From Clostridiaceae bacterium (GTDB lineage Bacteria > Bacillota > Clostridia > Acetivibrionales > DUMC01): 22,295 nt of DNA. The notes under the pieces are model-generated. The model was not told the origin of the DNA, searched no databases, and worked only from the letters and a program-made list of their open reading frames with translations. Position 1 is the first letter of the stretch. Every line of letters starts with the position of its first letter. Positions 1 to 6,642 of this stretch are shown one piece after another. A program made the translations under genes and the position numbers. The stretch covers positions 1 through 22,295 of the forward strand of contig JAAZDH010000083.1 of assembly GCA_012512865.1 (NCBI GenBank), read 5' to 3'.

Positions 1-1039
1 AAGGACAATAGCCCATTTGAGGCCCAGGACCAACACTTTTTTCGCAGTATTCAGGGTAAGGTCCCTTGCGGCCTATGCCATACACAAGTTTTTCCAGGAA
101 AGGAATTTTGTTTACGTGCACACCCCTATTATAACTTCTAGTGATTGCGAGGGCGCGGGGGAAATGTTTCGCGTATCGGTGCTTGACCCCGGGAACATAC
201 CCCTTGATGAAAAGGGCGAGGTGGATTACTCCAGGGATTTTTTCGGCAAAAAAGCAGGGCTTACCGTTAGCGGACAGCTTGAGGGCGAGGCATATTGCAT
301 GGCATTCAGGAATATATATACCTTTGGGCCTACCTTCAGGGCGGAGAATTCCAACACACCGAGACATGCCGCGGAATTCTGGATGGTCGAGCCCGAGATT
401 GCCTTCGCAGGGCTCAAGGAAAACATGGAACTGGCGGAAGGCTTGATAAAGCATATTATTTACCATGTAATGGAAAATGCCCCCGAGGAAATGGAGTTTT
501 TTAACACTCATATCGACAAAAGCCTGTTTGACAGGCTGGATAATATTATTAATTCGGATTTTGCACATATAACATATACTGAAGCAGTAAATATCCTGAA
601 GAAAGCTCCCGTGAAATTTGAATACCCCGTGGAGTGGGGCAAGGACCTTCAAACTGAACATGAAAGGTATATTACGGAGAAAGTCTTCTCCAAGCCTGTA
701 TTCGTGACGGACTATCCGAAGGATATAAAGGCCTTTTACATGAGATTGAATGATGATAATCACACGGTGGCAGCCATGGACCTCCTTGTGCCGGGTATAG
801 GGGAAATAATCGGAGGAAGCCAGAGGGAGGAAAGGCTTGATTACCTGGGAAAAAGAATGGATGAACTGGGATTAGACAGGGAAAACTACTGGTGGTACCT
901 AGATTTAAGGAAATACGGGGGAGTAAAGCATGCAGGATTTGGCCTGGGATTTGAACGGGCAATAATGTATATAACCGGCATGGAAAATATACGGGATGTG
1001 ATTCCATTTCCCAGGACGCCAAGAAATGCGGAGTTTTAA
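1..1039 (+). CDS. asnS: asparagine--tRNA ligase, 5'-truncated by the window edge
   Basis: Class IIb aminoacyl-tRNA synthetase that charges tRNA-Asn with asparagine in the cytoplasm. The frame is open from base 2 (codons at 2-4, 5-7 and so on), so the gene begins before the window and there is no real start here; the TTG at 17 is internal. About 345 residues are visible. The N-terminal OB-fold anticodon-binding domain (roughly the first 115-120 residues of a ~460-residue protein) is missing. Seen: HLRPRTNTF entering the catalytic core, motif 2 region GPTFRAENSNTPRHAAEFWM (Arg in FRAE), motif 3 GFGLGFERAIMYITG, and the typical AsnRS ending PFPRTPRNAEF before TAA. The core keeps the insertion between SDCEGAGEMF and the FFGK..GLTVSGQ segment that is usual in bacterial AsnRS. 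No terminator is obvious downstream; a repeat array follows. Confidence 0.96.
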   Translation, partial: RTIAHLRPRTNTFFAVFRVRSLAAYAIHKFFQERNFVYVHTPIITSSDCEGAGEMFRVSVLDPGNIPLDEKGEVDYSRDFFGKKAGLTVSGQLEGEAYCMAFRNIYTFGPTFRAENSNTPRHAAEFWMVEPEIAFAGLKENMELAEGLIKHIIYHVMENAPEEMEFFNTHIDKSLFDRLDNIINSDFAHITYTEAVNILKKAPVKFEYPVEWGKDLQTEHERYITEKVFSKPVFVTDYPKDIKAFYMRLNDDNHTVAAMDLLVPGIGEIIGGSQREERLDYLGKRMDELGLDRENYWWYLDLRKYGGVKHAGFGLGFERAIMYITGMENIRDVIPFPRTPRNAEF

Positions 1040-1361
1040 GCATGGGGCTTTACAGCAGGTAGTTTTGAAAACATTCGGATTTAAAAGCAGTCAGGTTTGA
1101 AGGCATATGCGGATTTGAAAGCAAGCGGGCTTGAAGGCATGGAACTTTACTGCAAGCCGGCTTTAAAGTAAGAGAAACGGGTTTGAAATATGTTGGAAAG
1201 TGGTATAACTTATAATATAGCGGTATAACTTATAATAATATTATAATGATTTAAATACATGTTTTGAATTTTGTAGTTTTGAGCTATATTGAATTATAAC
1301 TTTGAGTTTATAATTTTGAATTTATAAATCAATTTAAAAATCTCGAAGGGGAGGTTTTAAC
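1040..1361. other. gene-free gap with local repeats (asnS to asp23)
   Basis: No open frame looks coding here. The gap holds two unrelated repeat blocks. At 1077-1142 there are four degenerate copies of a 16-17 bp unit built around GG(A/T)TTGAA(A/G)GCA. At 1202-1237 the 16-mer GGTATAACTTATAATA occurs twice with a 20-bp period. The rest (1240-1345) is AT-rich with several TTTGAATTT/TTATAA words. A promoter for the following gene probably lies there, but no single -35/-10 pair stands out. Confidence 0.7.
1077..1142. repeat. degenerate 16-17 bp tandem repeat, four copies
   Basis: Read in register the copies are ggatttaaaagcagtca, ggtttgaaggcatatgc, ggatttgaaagcaagc and gggcttgaaggcatgg. They share GG-TTGAA-GCA. 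The array starts about 37 bp after the asnS stop codon and shares no unit with the other arrays in the window. Confidence 0.7.
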
Positions 1362-1778
1362 ATGACTGAAGAATTAAAGAATACGGTGGTTGAAGAATCA
1401 AATGAAGACAAGCTGAAGATCGTGGATGAAGTTATAGAAACAATAGCAGGAATAGAAGCTTCGAAGGTGCGGTATGTTACATCCATGAGCGGCGGTTTCA
1501 CCGATGGACTGGCAGGAATCCTCGGCAAGAAAAACCTGGGCAAGGGCGTTAAGGTAGAAACGCTTGAAAACAAGGTAAAGGTATTTCTTTCAATTGTTGT
1601 TGAATATGGATGCAAGATTCACATGGTGGCAAGGGATGTGCAAAGTACGGTGAGGGCTGCAATTGAAGAAATGACCGGCCTGGAAGTGGCAGAGGTTAAT
1701 GTAAACGTGGTGGATATAAGCATACCCAGGGAAGGCAAGAAAGAGGAAACAGCCGAGGAGACAGGCGAAGAAAAATAA
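1362..1778 (+). CDS. Asp23/Gls24 family envelope stress protein
   Basis: Protein of 138 residues of the Asp23/Gls24 (alkaline shock protein 23) family. In Firmicutes these are small acidic proteins associated with the cytoplasmic face of the membrane or with cell-envelope homeostasis; the biochemical activity is unknown. Family features seen: the opening helix and strand (residues ~20-45, IVDEVIETIAGIEA...VTSMSGG), the central VKVETLENKVKVFLSIVVEYG segment in two parts, and the C-terminal helix plus strand around VQSTVRAAIEEMTGLEVAEV. A charged tail rich in Glu/Lys (EGKKEETAEETGEEK) follows. The start is well defined: AAGGGGAGG at 1346-1354 sits 7 nt before the ATG. It is a single gene between asnS and tRNA-Leu. 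No partner gene is visible. Confidence 0.9.
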   Translation: MTEELKNTVVEESNEDKLKIVDEVIETIAGIEASKVRYVTSMSGGFTDGLAGILGKKNLGKGVKVETLENKVKVFLSIVVEYGCKIHMVARDVQSTVRAAIEEMTGLEVAEVNVNVVDISIPREGKKEETAEETGEEK

Positions 1779-1846
1779 AAGCAGGATTTTTAGCCTTTTT
1801 TAGCCTATTGAATTTCCAGGCGCAATGTGATACTATAATTTATGCA

Positions 1847-1901
1847 TGAATCCATGCATTAATCTTATGAATCTATGGATAAATCCATCCGTGAATCCAT
1901 G
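1847..1901. repeat. short direct repeats in the tRNA-Leu leader
   Basis: The 10-mer TGAATCCATG occurs at 1847-1856 and 1892-1901, with a one-base variant (TGAATCTATG) at 1868-1877 and a partial copy AAATCCATCC at 1881-1890. The block lies between a good -10-like TATAAT (1834-1839) and the mature tRNA start at 1917, so it would be transcribed as the 5' leader. Confidence 0.55.
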
Positions 1902-1916
1902 GAAAAGCATTTTTAT

Positions 1917-2002
<86 letters not shown>

Positions 2003-2012
2003 TGGAAAAATA

Positions 2013-2048
2013 AAGGCTTCCGGGGGTTTAAACCCGGGAGCTTTTTAT
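2013..2048 (+). terminator. rho-independent terminator after tRNA-Leu
   Basis: A GC-rich hairpin with arms GGCTTCCGGGGGTTT and AAACCCGGGAGC is followed by CTTTTTATTATTT, eleven bases after the tRNA CCA end. The arms pair with a small bulge. Confidence 0.8.
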
Positions 2049-2311
2049 TATTTGGCCATTAGTCCATGAAATATTGTTTTAAACATGGAATTTTTTACAT
2101 CCTTAAGTTCATACTTTCCCTTATTATTAATGTAATACTTGCACGTGTTGTCAAGCATACCTATTATACCCGCCGCAGCCAGTTCATAATTTGCATGTAA
2201 GAAAATAAGAATTTGCGGGTAAAAATAATTGACACGATGATACAATATTGATAACATGGTTTCCAGCCGGTAGTTTATAAAACGGCTTTGCAATGAAAGC
2301 CCGATGAAGAT
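2048..2311 (-). pseudogene. C-terminal remnant of a TetR/AcrR-family regulator
   Basis: The minus-strand frame is open from just after a stop codon (2312-2314) to the stop at 2048, about 87 codons. The ending (residues like CKYYINNKGKYELKDV..SMFKTIFHGLM) resembles the last helices of TetR ligand-binding domains. The N-terminal helix-turn-helix half is absent: the neighbouring MFS gene begins at 2340, so there is no room for it. The only usable start is a TTG at 2293 without a clear ribosome binding site. I therefore read this as a truncated relic of a divergently transcribed regulator of the transporter. The family call rests on the C-terminal pattern alone, which is weakly conserved, so it could be another helical regulator or a chance frame. 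Confidence 0.5.
2229..2257 (+). promoter_or_regulatory. sigma-A type promoter for the MFS gene
   Basis: TTGACA (2229-2234), 17-bp spacer, TAACAT (2252-2257). It lies inside the remnant regulator frame on the other strand, about 80 bp before the MFS start. Confidence 0.65.
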
Positions 2312-2339
2312 TCAAGAATAATAGTTAAGGGAAATCAGC

Positions 2340-3527
2340 ATGAATAAAGCAATAAATACAATATGTTACATATCGCTTTTATTTCTTGGAATGTATCTTG
2401 CCGTGTACCAGGTTGCCATAAATTCCATTTCTGCAGAACTTGCCGTAAGCAGTACAGTATCGGGAATTTTGATATCCTTGCTTTTTGTAGGGATTATGAT
2501 AGCGCCTGCAATATTCGGGGAAATCAGTGACAGGATAGGGAAAAAACCTGTAATAATCATATGTTTCGGAATTATGATTGCCGGGCTGTTGCTGGTCTAT
2601 TTTTTCAATATTGTTGAATTTATTGCTGCAGGCATATTTTTCATTGGGTGTGGCTTCGGGGCAATAGAGGGCTTGTTAAGCGGATTGCTGGCAGATTTGA
2701 ATAGTAAAAGGACAAATAAGGTCATTAATATATCCCAGATGTATTTTAGCATTGGTGCGGTGGTTGGCCCTGTATCAGCCATATGGATAACAGGATTACT
2801 AGGAAACTGGAAGCACAATTATGTATTGCTTGCAGTAATATTCCTCCTGTTGTTAGTTATTATTGCAGGACAAAAACATGCAGAAATGAACGGAAAAGGG
2901 CCGGTAACCGGGGATATGTCACCAGGAGCGCCGGTTCCGGCACCTAAAGGGTCCATATCGTTTTTCTTGTTGAAAGAAAAACGATTTATACTACTGTACA
3001 CGGCTATTTTTATTTATGTTGGTATAGAGGAAGCAACGGCATTTTGGGCAAACACTTATTTCATTGATAGCTTCGGCATGGAAAAACTTGGAGCATACGC
3101 ATTATCCGGGTTCTGGGGAAGCATGATTGCTGGCAGGTATATAGGTAGCAGATTTGAAGAAAAGGGTAACACCCTTTGCTTCATTGGACTACTGGTTTCT
3201 TTAATTTCCATTATTTTAGCGCTCATGATAAAAAACCCGGTATTTAGCATGGTATGCTTTGTTTTGCTTGGTTTGGGGTTTTCAGTAGTATGGCCCGTCC
3301 TTATGGTTACGGCGGCAAGGAGTTGCTACAATTATACAGGTAGTGCAATGGGGCTGATGATGATGTCTGGAGCTGCAGGCGGGATAGTTGTACCCTTGTT
3401 AATGGGAGCTGCGAAAGAATTTGTTGATACGGGGACTGCTTTTTTGATTGTTCCTTTTCTTGCATGTGTAATATTATTGCTGCAAAGAAAGATTAGGAAA
3501 ACAATGACGTATAAATATAACATTTAA
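2340..3527 (+). CDS. MFS transporter
   Basis: Integral membrane carrier of the major facilitator superfamily, 395 residues, the usual length for a 12-helix member. Hydrophobic segments run through the whole protein with a polar break at about residues 180-205, the normal central loop between the two six-helix halves. The loop between helices 2 and 3 carries the MFS motif A variant GEISDRIGKKP (about residues 60-70). The second half ends in GFSVVWPVLM and a short basic tail. The start is supported by AAGGGA at 2327-2332, seven bases before ATG. The substrate cannot be told from sequence; the first half resembles sugar-type as well as drug-type carriers. The adjacent regulator remnant suggests it was once ligand-controlled and is now driven by the promoter at 2229-2257. 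No cotranscribed partner is present. Confidence 0.9.
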   Translation: MNKAINTICYISLLFLGMYLAVYQVAINSISAELAVSSTVSGILISLLFVGIMIAPAIFGEISDRIGKKPVIIICFGIMIAGLLLVYFFNIVEFIAAGIFFIGCGFGAIEGLLSGLLADLNSKRTNKVINISQMYFSIGAVVGPVSAIWITGLLGNWKHNYVLLAVIFLLLLVIIAGQKHAEMNGKGPVTGDMSPGAPVPAPKGSISFFLLKEKRFILLYTAIFIYVGIEEATAFWANTYFIDSFGMEKLGAYALSGFWGSMIAGRYIGSRFEEKGNTLCFIGLLVSLISIILALMIKNPVFSMVCFVLLGLGFSVVWPVLMVTAARSCYNYTGSAMGLMMMSGAAGGIVVPLLMGAAKEFVDTGTAFLIVPFLACVILLLQRKIRKTMTYKYNI

Positions 3528-3620
3528 ATAATAATTTACTAGCGCATGAGCAATATTTTGAATAACACGAGGAAAAACATGAGCAAATTACATAAATAAA
3601 CAGTTTACAGAATATTATTC

Positions 3621-3649
3621 TTGTCAAAGTGTGGATTTTAAAGTAAAAT
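3621..3649 (+). promoter_or_regulatory. promoter for the actin-like gene
   Basis: TTGTCA (3621-3626), 17-bp spacer, TAAAAT (3644-3649), about 70 bp before the ATG at 3719. Confidence 0.55.
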
Positions 3650-3718
3650 AGGTGTAGAAGCTGAATTTTTTAATATGGAATTTCGATGCATAATGATAGT
3701 TTGTGAGGAGTGATAGTC

Positions 3719-4840
3719 ATGTATAAACCTGTTGTTGTTGCTTGCGATACCGGCAATGATACAATCAAGGTGAAAGTCAATAAGAATATATATTTTATTC
3801 CGACCATCATGAAAAGCAATCCACGAAAAAGATTAATTTTTGGCAGTGGTGATGAAGGTGAATCCATAGATTTTCTCGATGTTACCGTGGAAAGCAGAAT
3901 TATATCCGGTGTTTATCATGTCGGGAATCTTGCCAGGTATGGCATAAACCAGGAAAGCCTTGGAGGAGTGAAATCTGAAAACAAGCTAATTATGGTATGC
4001 ATGCTGACAGCCATTGCGTATGCCCTGGCAATGGAATACCCATCCAATAATGATTTTAGCCTGTACCTGGGTGCAGGATTGCCGGTAAGCGAGTTTTTCT
4101 GGCAGAACGAGGAAGGGGAATACGACTTTTCCAAGGTGGAAAAATATAAAGAAACAATAGCGGGAATTCATAGGGTTAAGTTCAACACCAATCTTTTGAA
4201 CAACAGGACAATAACGATAGAAATAACTCCCGAAAGGCTGGCCGTGATACCCGAAGGATATGCTGCATTGACATCCATCCTGATGAGCGATGATATTGAT
4301 CCGGATTTTAGACGATATACGAGGAAAAATGCCATTGCATTTTGCATGGACATTGGCTCCATCAGTTGCGATGTATCTTCAATGATGAACGGCAAGTATT
4401 TCCCGGCGGGGATGTTCGGGTTTGACATGGGAATGAGTTCGGCCATAGATTCATTATGCATTGATATTCGCAACAGGACCGGGATAAAAGACATAACAAG
4501 GTACGAGGTGAATACATATTTATTTGACAAGGAGTTAAATGGCATATATAAAACCAATAAGGTTGAGATAAATCTTAACCAGGAAAAAATCCCGCATTAT
4601 AAGAAACTTGCAGAAACAATAGCATACCGTTTCAGGGAAAAGCTCAAGGAAAACGGTGTTGATATACGCAGGATTAACGTATTATTCCTTGTCGGCGGCG
4701 GCAGCATTGAATTGGGGGACTACGTTTTTGAATCCCTCAAAAACGACATTTCCGAGTTCGTGGGATTTGAAGCCGAGGAAGCATTGACAAAGAATCTTCT
4801 TGGTTATGAGATAGCTGCGAAAAAGTTGCTAAATGATTAA
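3719..4840 (+). CDS. ParM/Alp-like actin ATPase
   Basis: Bacterial actin-superfamily protein of 373 residues, close to the ParM/Alp7A type that polymerises with ATP and moves DNA. Seen: phosphate-1 loop DTGNDTIK (10-17), a LGAGLPVSEF segment (117-126), phosphate-2 loop DIGSISCD (211-218), and the adenosine motif LVGGGS (324-329). A GTG at 3710 would add three residues, but its G is the last base of the GAGGAG ribosome site at 3705-3710, so ATG 3719 (8-nt spacing) is the better start. ParM normally works with a DNA-binding ParR and a centromere-like parC; no ParR-sized frame lies on either side. The next gene is a bactofilin, another filament-forming protein. It may be a chromosomal cytoskeletal actin or a relic of a plasmid or integrated element. 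The family call is firm; the role is inferred. Confidence 0.85.
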   Translation: MYKPVVVACDTGNDTIKVKVNKNIYFIPTIMKSNPRKRLIFGSGDEGESIDFLDVTVESRIISGVYHVGNLARYGINQESLGGVKSENKLIMVCMLTAIAYALAMEYPSNNDFSLYLGAGLPVSEFFWQNEEGEYDFSKVEKYKETIAGIHRVKFNTNLLNNRTITIEITPERLAVIPEGYAALTSILMSDDIDPDFRRYTRKNAIAFCMDIGSISCDVSSMMNGKYFPAGMFGFDMGMSSAIDSLCIDIRNRTGIKDITRYEVNTYLFDKELNGIYKTNKVEINLNQEKIPHYKKLAETIAYRFREKLKENGVDIRRINVLFLVGGGSIELGDYVFESLKNDISEFVGFEAEEALTKNLLGYEIAAKKLLND

Positions 4841-5327
4841 GAATGTAAAAGTGCAATGGTTTAATAAGACAAAAAGAGAGCAATGGGATAAAAGACAGTG
4901 ATTGTAAAAAAATATGTCAAAAAACCCCGGGATTTTCTTTATAACCAGGCAATAAAAGAAACATGACATAAGTTATTATATATCCCTATACTTTGTTTTA
5001 CGTGGTAGATATGGTGTTTGATATAAAACAAAAACATGGTAATAGTATATATTTATTTATAATAGTATTGAAATAGCAATATATGCGGTGTTGTGCACCG
5101 GCATATGTAATAATAAGAGGTGCGGTATACGGGAAACATTACATGTAAATGTTACATACAAGAAATATATACAAATAGATACACAAGAAATATAATATAC
5201 GAAAAATATTGTATGCAAGGAATATGAAATGTGAAGAAACAGGGAAAGGGCATAGAAGGAAAACATAAAGATAAAGTACAGGGATAAATATTATAAAGAA
5301 AACATATAGAAAACAGGGGATGATGAC
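4841..5327. other. long AT-rich gap with inverted repeats (actin-like gene to bactofilin)
   Basis: No convincing gene. Structure seen: inverted repeat TTTGTTTTA (4992-5000)/TAAAACAAA (5024-5032); direct repeat AATAGTAT at 5041-5048 and 5061-5068; a compact hairpin at 5081-5106; and an A-rich stretch at 5155-5315 made of drifting CAAGAAATATA/AGATACA-type words. A ParM partner site (parC) would be expected to look like short iterated repeats, but these are too irregular to call. Confidence 0.55.
5081..5106. repeat. hairpin ATATGC-GGTG/CACC-GCATAT
   Basis: Ten base pairs with one bulged G around the loop TTGTG. There is no T-run on either side, so it is not an ordinary terminator. It could be an operator or an RNA structure in the bactofilin leader. 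Confidence 0.45.
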
Positions 5328-6206
5328 GTGCTCTGGTGGTCGGCAAACAGGAATATAAGTCTTAGTACAAAGCCTAATACGTGTATAAAAGGTAAAATTA
5401 CGGGAAAAGGCGATGTGAAGATTGACGGAAACGTGGAAGGGGACATTGATATTAAAGGCACTGTAATTATAGGAAAGCATGGAAATATTAAGGGGAATAT
5501 AATTTCAGACAATGTCGAGATTCACGGAAGGATTGAAGGCAATATAACTGCAAGAAATAATCTCAGGCTCTTTTCAACTGCCCAGTTGTACGGCGATGCA
5601 AGCATGAAGGATTTCAAGTCAGCGACAGGAGCAGTATTTGTCGGTAATTGTATCATTCTTAAAGATAAAGATGAATTGGAAAGCATGGCTGAAAAAGCAT
5701 CAGCCGGGGCTGCCGGGATAAGCGGTGCAACCGGGTATGAAGAGGTAACCGGGCAAGAGGAAGCAGCCAGCCATGGCAAGATGGCAGGGCAAGAAGAAGC
5801 AGCCGGCCATGAAACGACAACCAGGTATGAAGAGGCAACCGGCCATGGAGGAGTAACCGGGCATGAAGAAGCAATCGGCAGCGAAGAAGTAACCAGGGCC
5901 AAGGAGGCGACTACGCCTGAAGAGACAACCAGCTACGGGGAAAGCATGGAAACCGGCAAGGATATACCCAAGGAAAAAGACCTTGGTGACCTTGCTATAA
6001 ATGTAAGTGAGCCGGGCAGTAGCGTGAAAGAGGATAAGGACAGCGCCAGGGAAAAAGAACTGGAGGATTCAAAAACTCCTGTTTATACCAAGGAAATAGA
6101 AATGGAAACTGCTTCCGCTCCTGCGAGTGAGCCGGGTAAAAAAGAAAGCGGAGAGGATACAACCAGCGTAAACCGGAAGAAGTTTATAATCAAGAAATAC
6201 AATTAA
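5328..6206 (+). CDS. bactofilin with repeat-expanded C-terminal tail
   Basis: Bactofilins are beta-helical proteins that polymerise without nucleotide and act as membrane-associated scaffolds for cell shape, wall synthesis or, in some species, chromosome organisation. Residues ~15-112 show the core: short Gly-ended turns such as KGKITGKGDVKIDGNVEGDI, IIGKHGNIKGNI and VEIHGRIEGNI. Common bactofilins stop soon after, at about 110-180 residues; this one is 292. Residues 135-206 form twelve hexapeptide units of the type (T/A)G(H/Q/Y)EE(A/V). A charged disordered region (about 207-280) and a basic end (NRKKFIIKKYN) follow. GTG start at 5328 is preceded by AGGGGATG at 5314-5321. It lies next to the ParM-like gene, so two filament systems are neighbours. 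The core assignment is secure; the tail has no recognised domain. Confidence 0.85.
   Translation: MLWWSANRNISLSTKPNTCIKGKITGKGDVKIDGNVEGDIDIKGTVIIGKHGNIKGNIISDNVEIHGRIEGNITARNNLRLFSTAQLYGDASMKDFKSATGAVFVGNCIILKDKDELESMAEKASAGAAGISGATGYEEVTGQEEAASHGKMAGQEEAAGHETTTRYEEATGHGGVTGHEEAIGSEEVTRAKEATTPEETTSYGESMETGKDIPKEKDLGDLAINVSEPGSSVKEDKDSAREKELEDSKTPVYTKEIEMETASAPASEPGKKESGEDTTSVNRKKFIIKKYN
5730..5945 (+). repeat. 18-bp in-frame tandem repeat x12 within the bactofilin gene
   Basis: Twelve 18-bp units in perfect frame encode TGYEEV, TGQEEA, ASHGKM, AGQEEA, AGHETT, TRYEEA, TGHGGV, TGHEEA, IGSEEV, TRAKEA, TTPEET and TSYGES. Length is kept without a single indel while the sequence drifts, so reading-frame selection has held the period. 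Confidence 0.85.
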
Positions 6207-6448
6207 ACCCGGAGGTCCTGTCCACGATTTTCATGTTTTTTAAATATATATCCTTTTAGCAGTGTATATAAATTGAATGTATAACTGGTATATAACTATA
6301 TACATTTTTTGTTATAATTTTATATTTATTTGTAATTGTTATACTTTCCAATACTATGAGTGTTGCATTTGTCCATGAATTCCATGTATTATATTTACAA
6401 TAGTATTTACTTTTATTATCTATATCCGTAAAAATTTTTACAAATTAT

Positions 6449-6484
6449 CTTGCCTATTGTGGCCGATGTTTGGCAACAGGCAAG
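6449..6484. repeat. inverted repeat CTTGCCT/AGGCAAG
   Basis: CTTGCCT (6449-6455) pairs with AGGCAAG (6478-6484). After one mismatch TTG/CAA extends the stem, and GCC/GGC can pair further in. No T-run follows. It lies about 40 bp before the likely aroA promoter, so it is probably an operator or the end of upstream transcription rather than an attenuator. Confidence 0.45.
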
Positions 6485-6520
6485 GTGTTTGATTGTAACT
6501 GGTAATGCGGGCATACGATT

Positions 6521-6549
6521 AAGACATTGAGGTATTAAAGTGTTAAAAT
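6521..6549 (+). promoter_or_regulatory. candidate promoter of the aro operon
   Basis: AAGACA (6521-6526), 17-bp spacer, TAAAAT (6544-6549), about 93 bp before the aroA ATG. The -35 matches the consensus at four of six positions. Confidence 0.45.
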
Positions 6550-6642
6550 AATGAAAAATATTGACTAATAAAACCAAATATATTATTATTTATAGGAAGT
6601 ATTTACAAAAGAAGGAACATATTGAAGGAGAAGAAGGTTTTT

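Larger units (their letters stand above)
6207..6642. other. gene-free leader region upstream of aroA
   Basis: AT-rich, no convincing gene. It contains an imperfect hairpin at 6449-6484 and a candidate promoter at 6521-6549. I looked for a T-box (AGGGTGG-type core) and for runs of aromatic codons after a ribosome site and saw neither. Confidence 0.55.

Noticed and set aside
17..19. TTG at 17 as the asnS start
   Set aside because: The frame continues upstream with residues RTIAH that belong to the conserved HLRPRTNTF region; the gene starts outside the window.
5139..5480. Minus-strand frame over the bactofilin start
   Set aside because: Antisense to the conserved bactofilin core and made of low-complexity Phe/Tyr/Ile; no ribosome site.
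6207..6642. T-box or aromatic leader-peptide attenuator upstream of aroA
   Set aside because: No T-box core, no specifier-type fold that I could see, and no run of aromatic codons behind a ribosome site.
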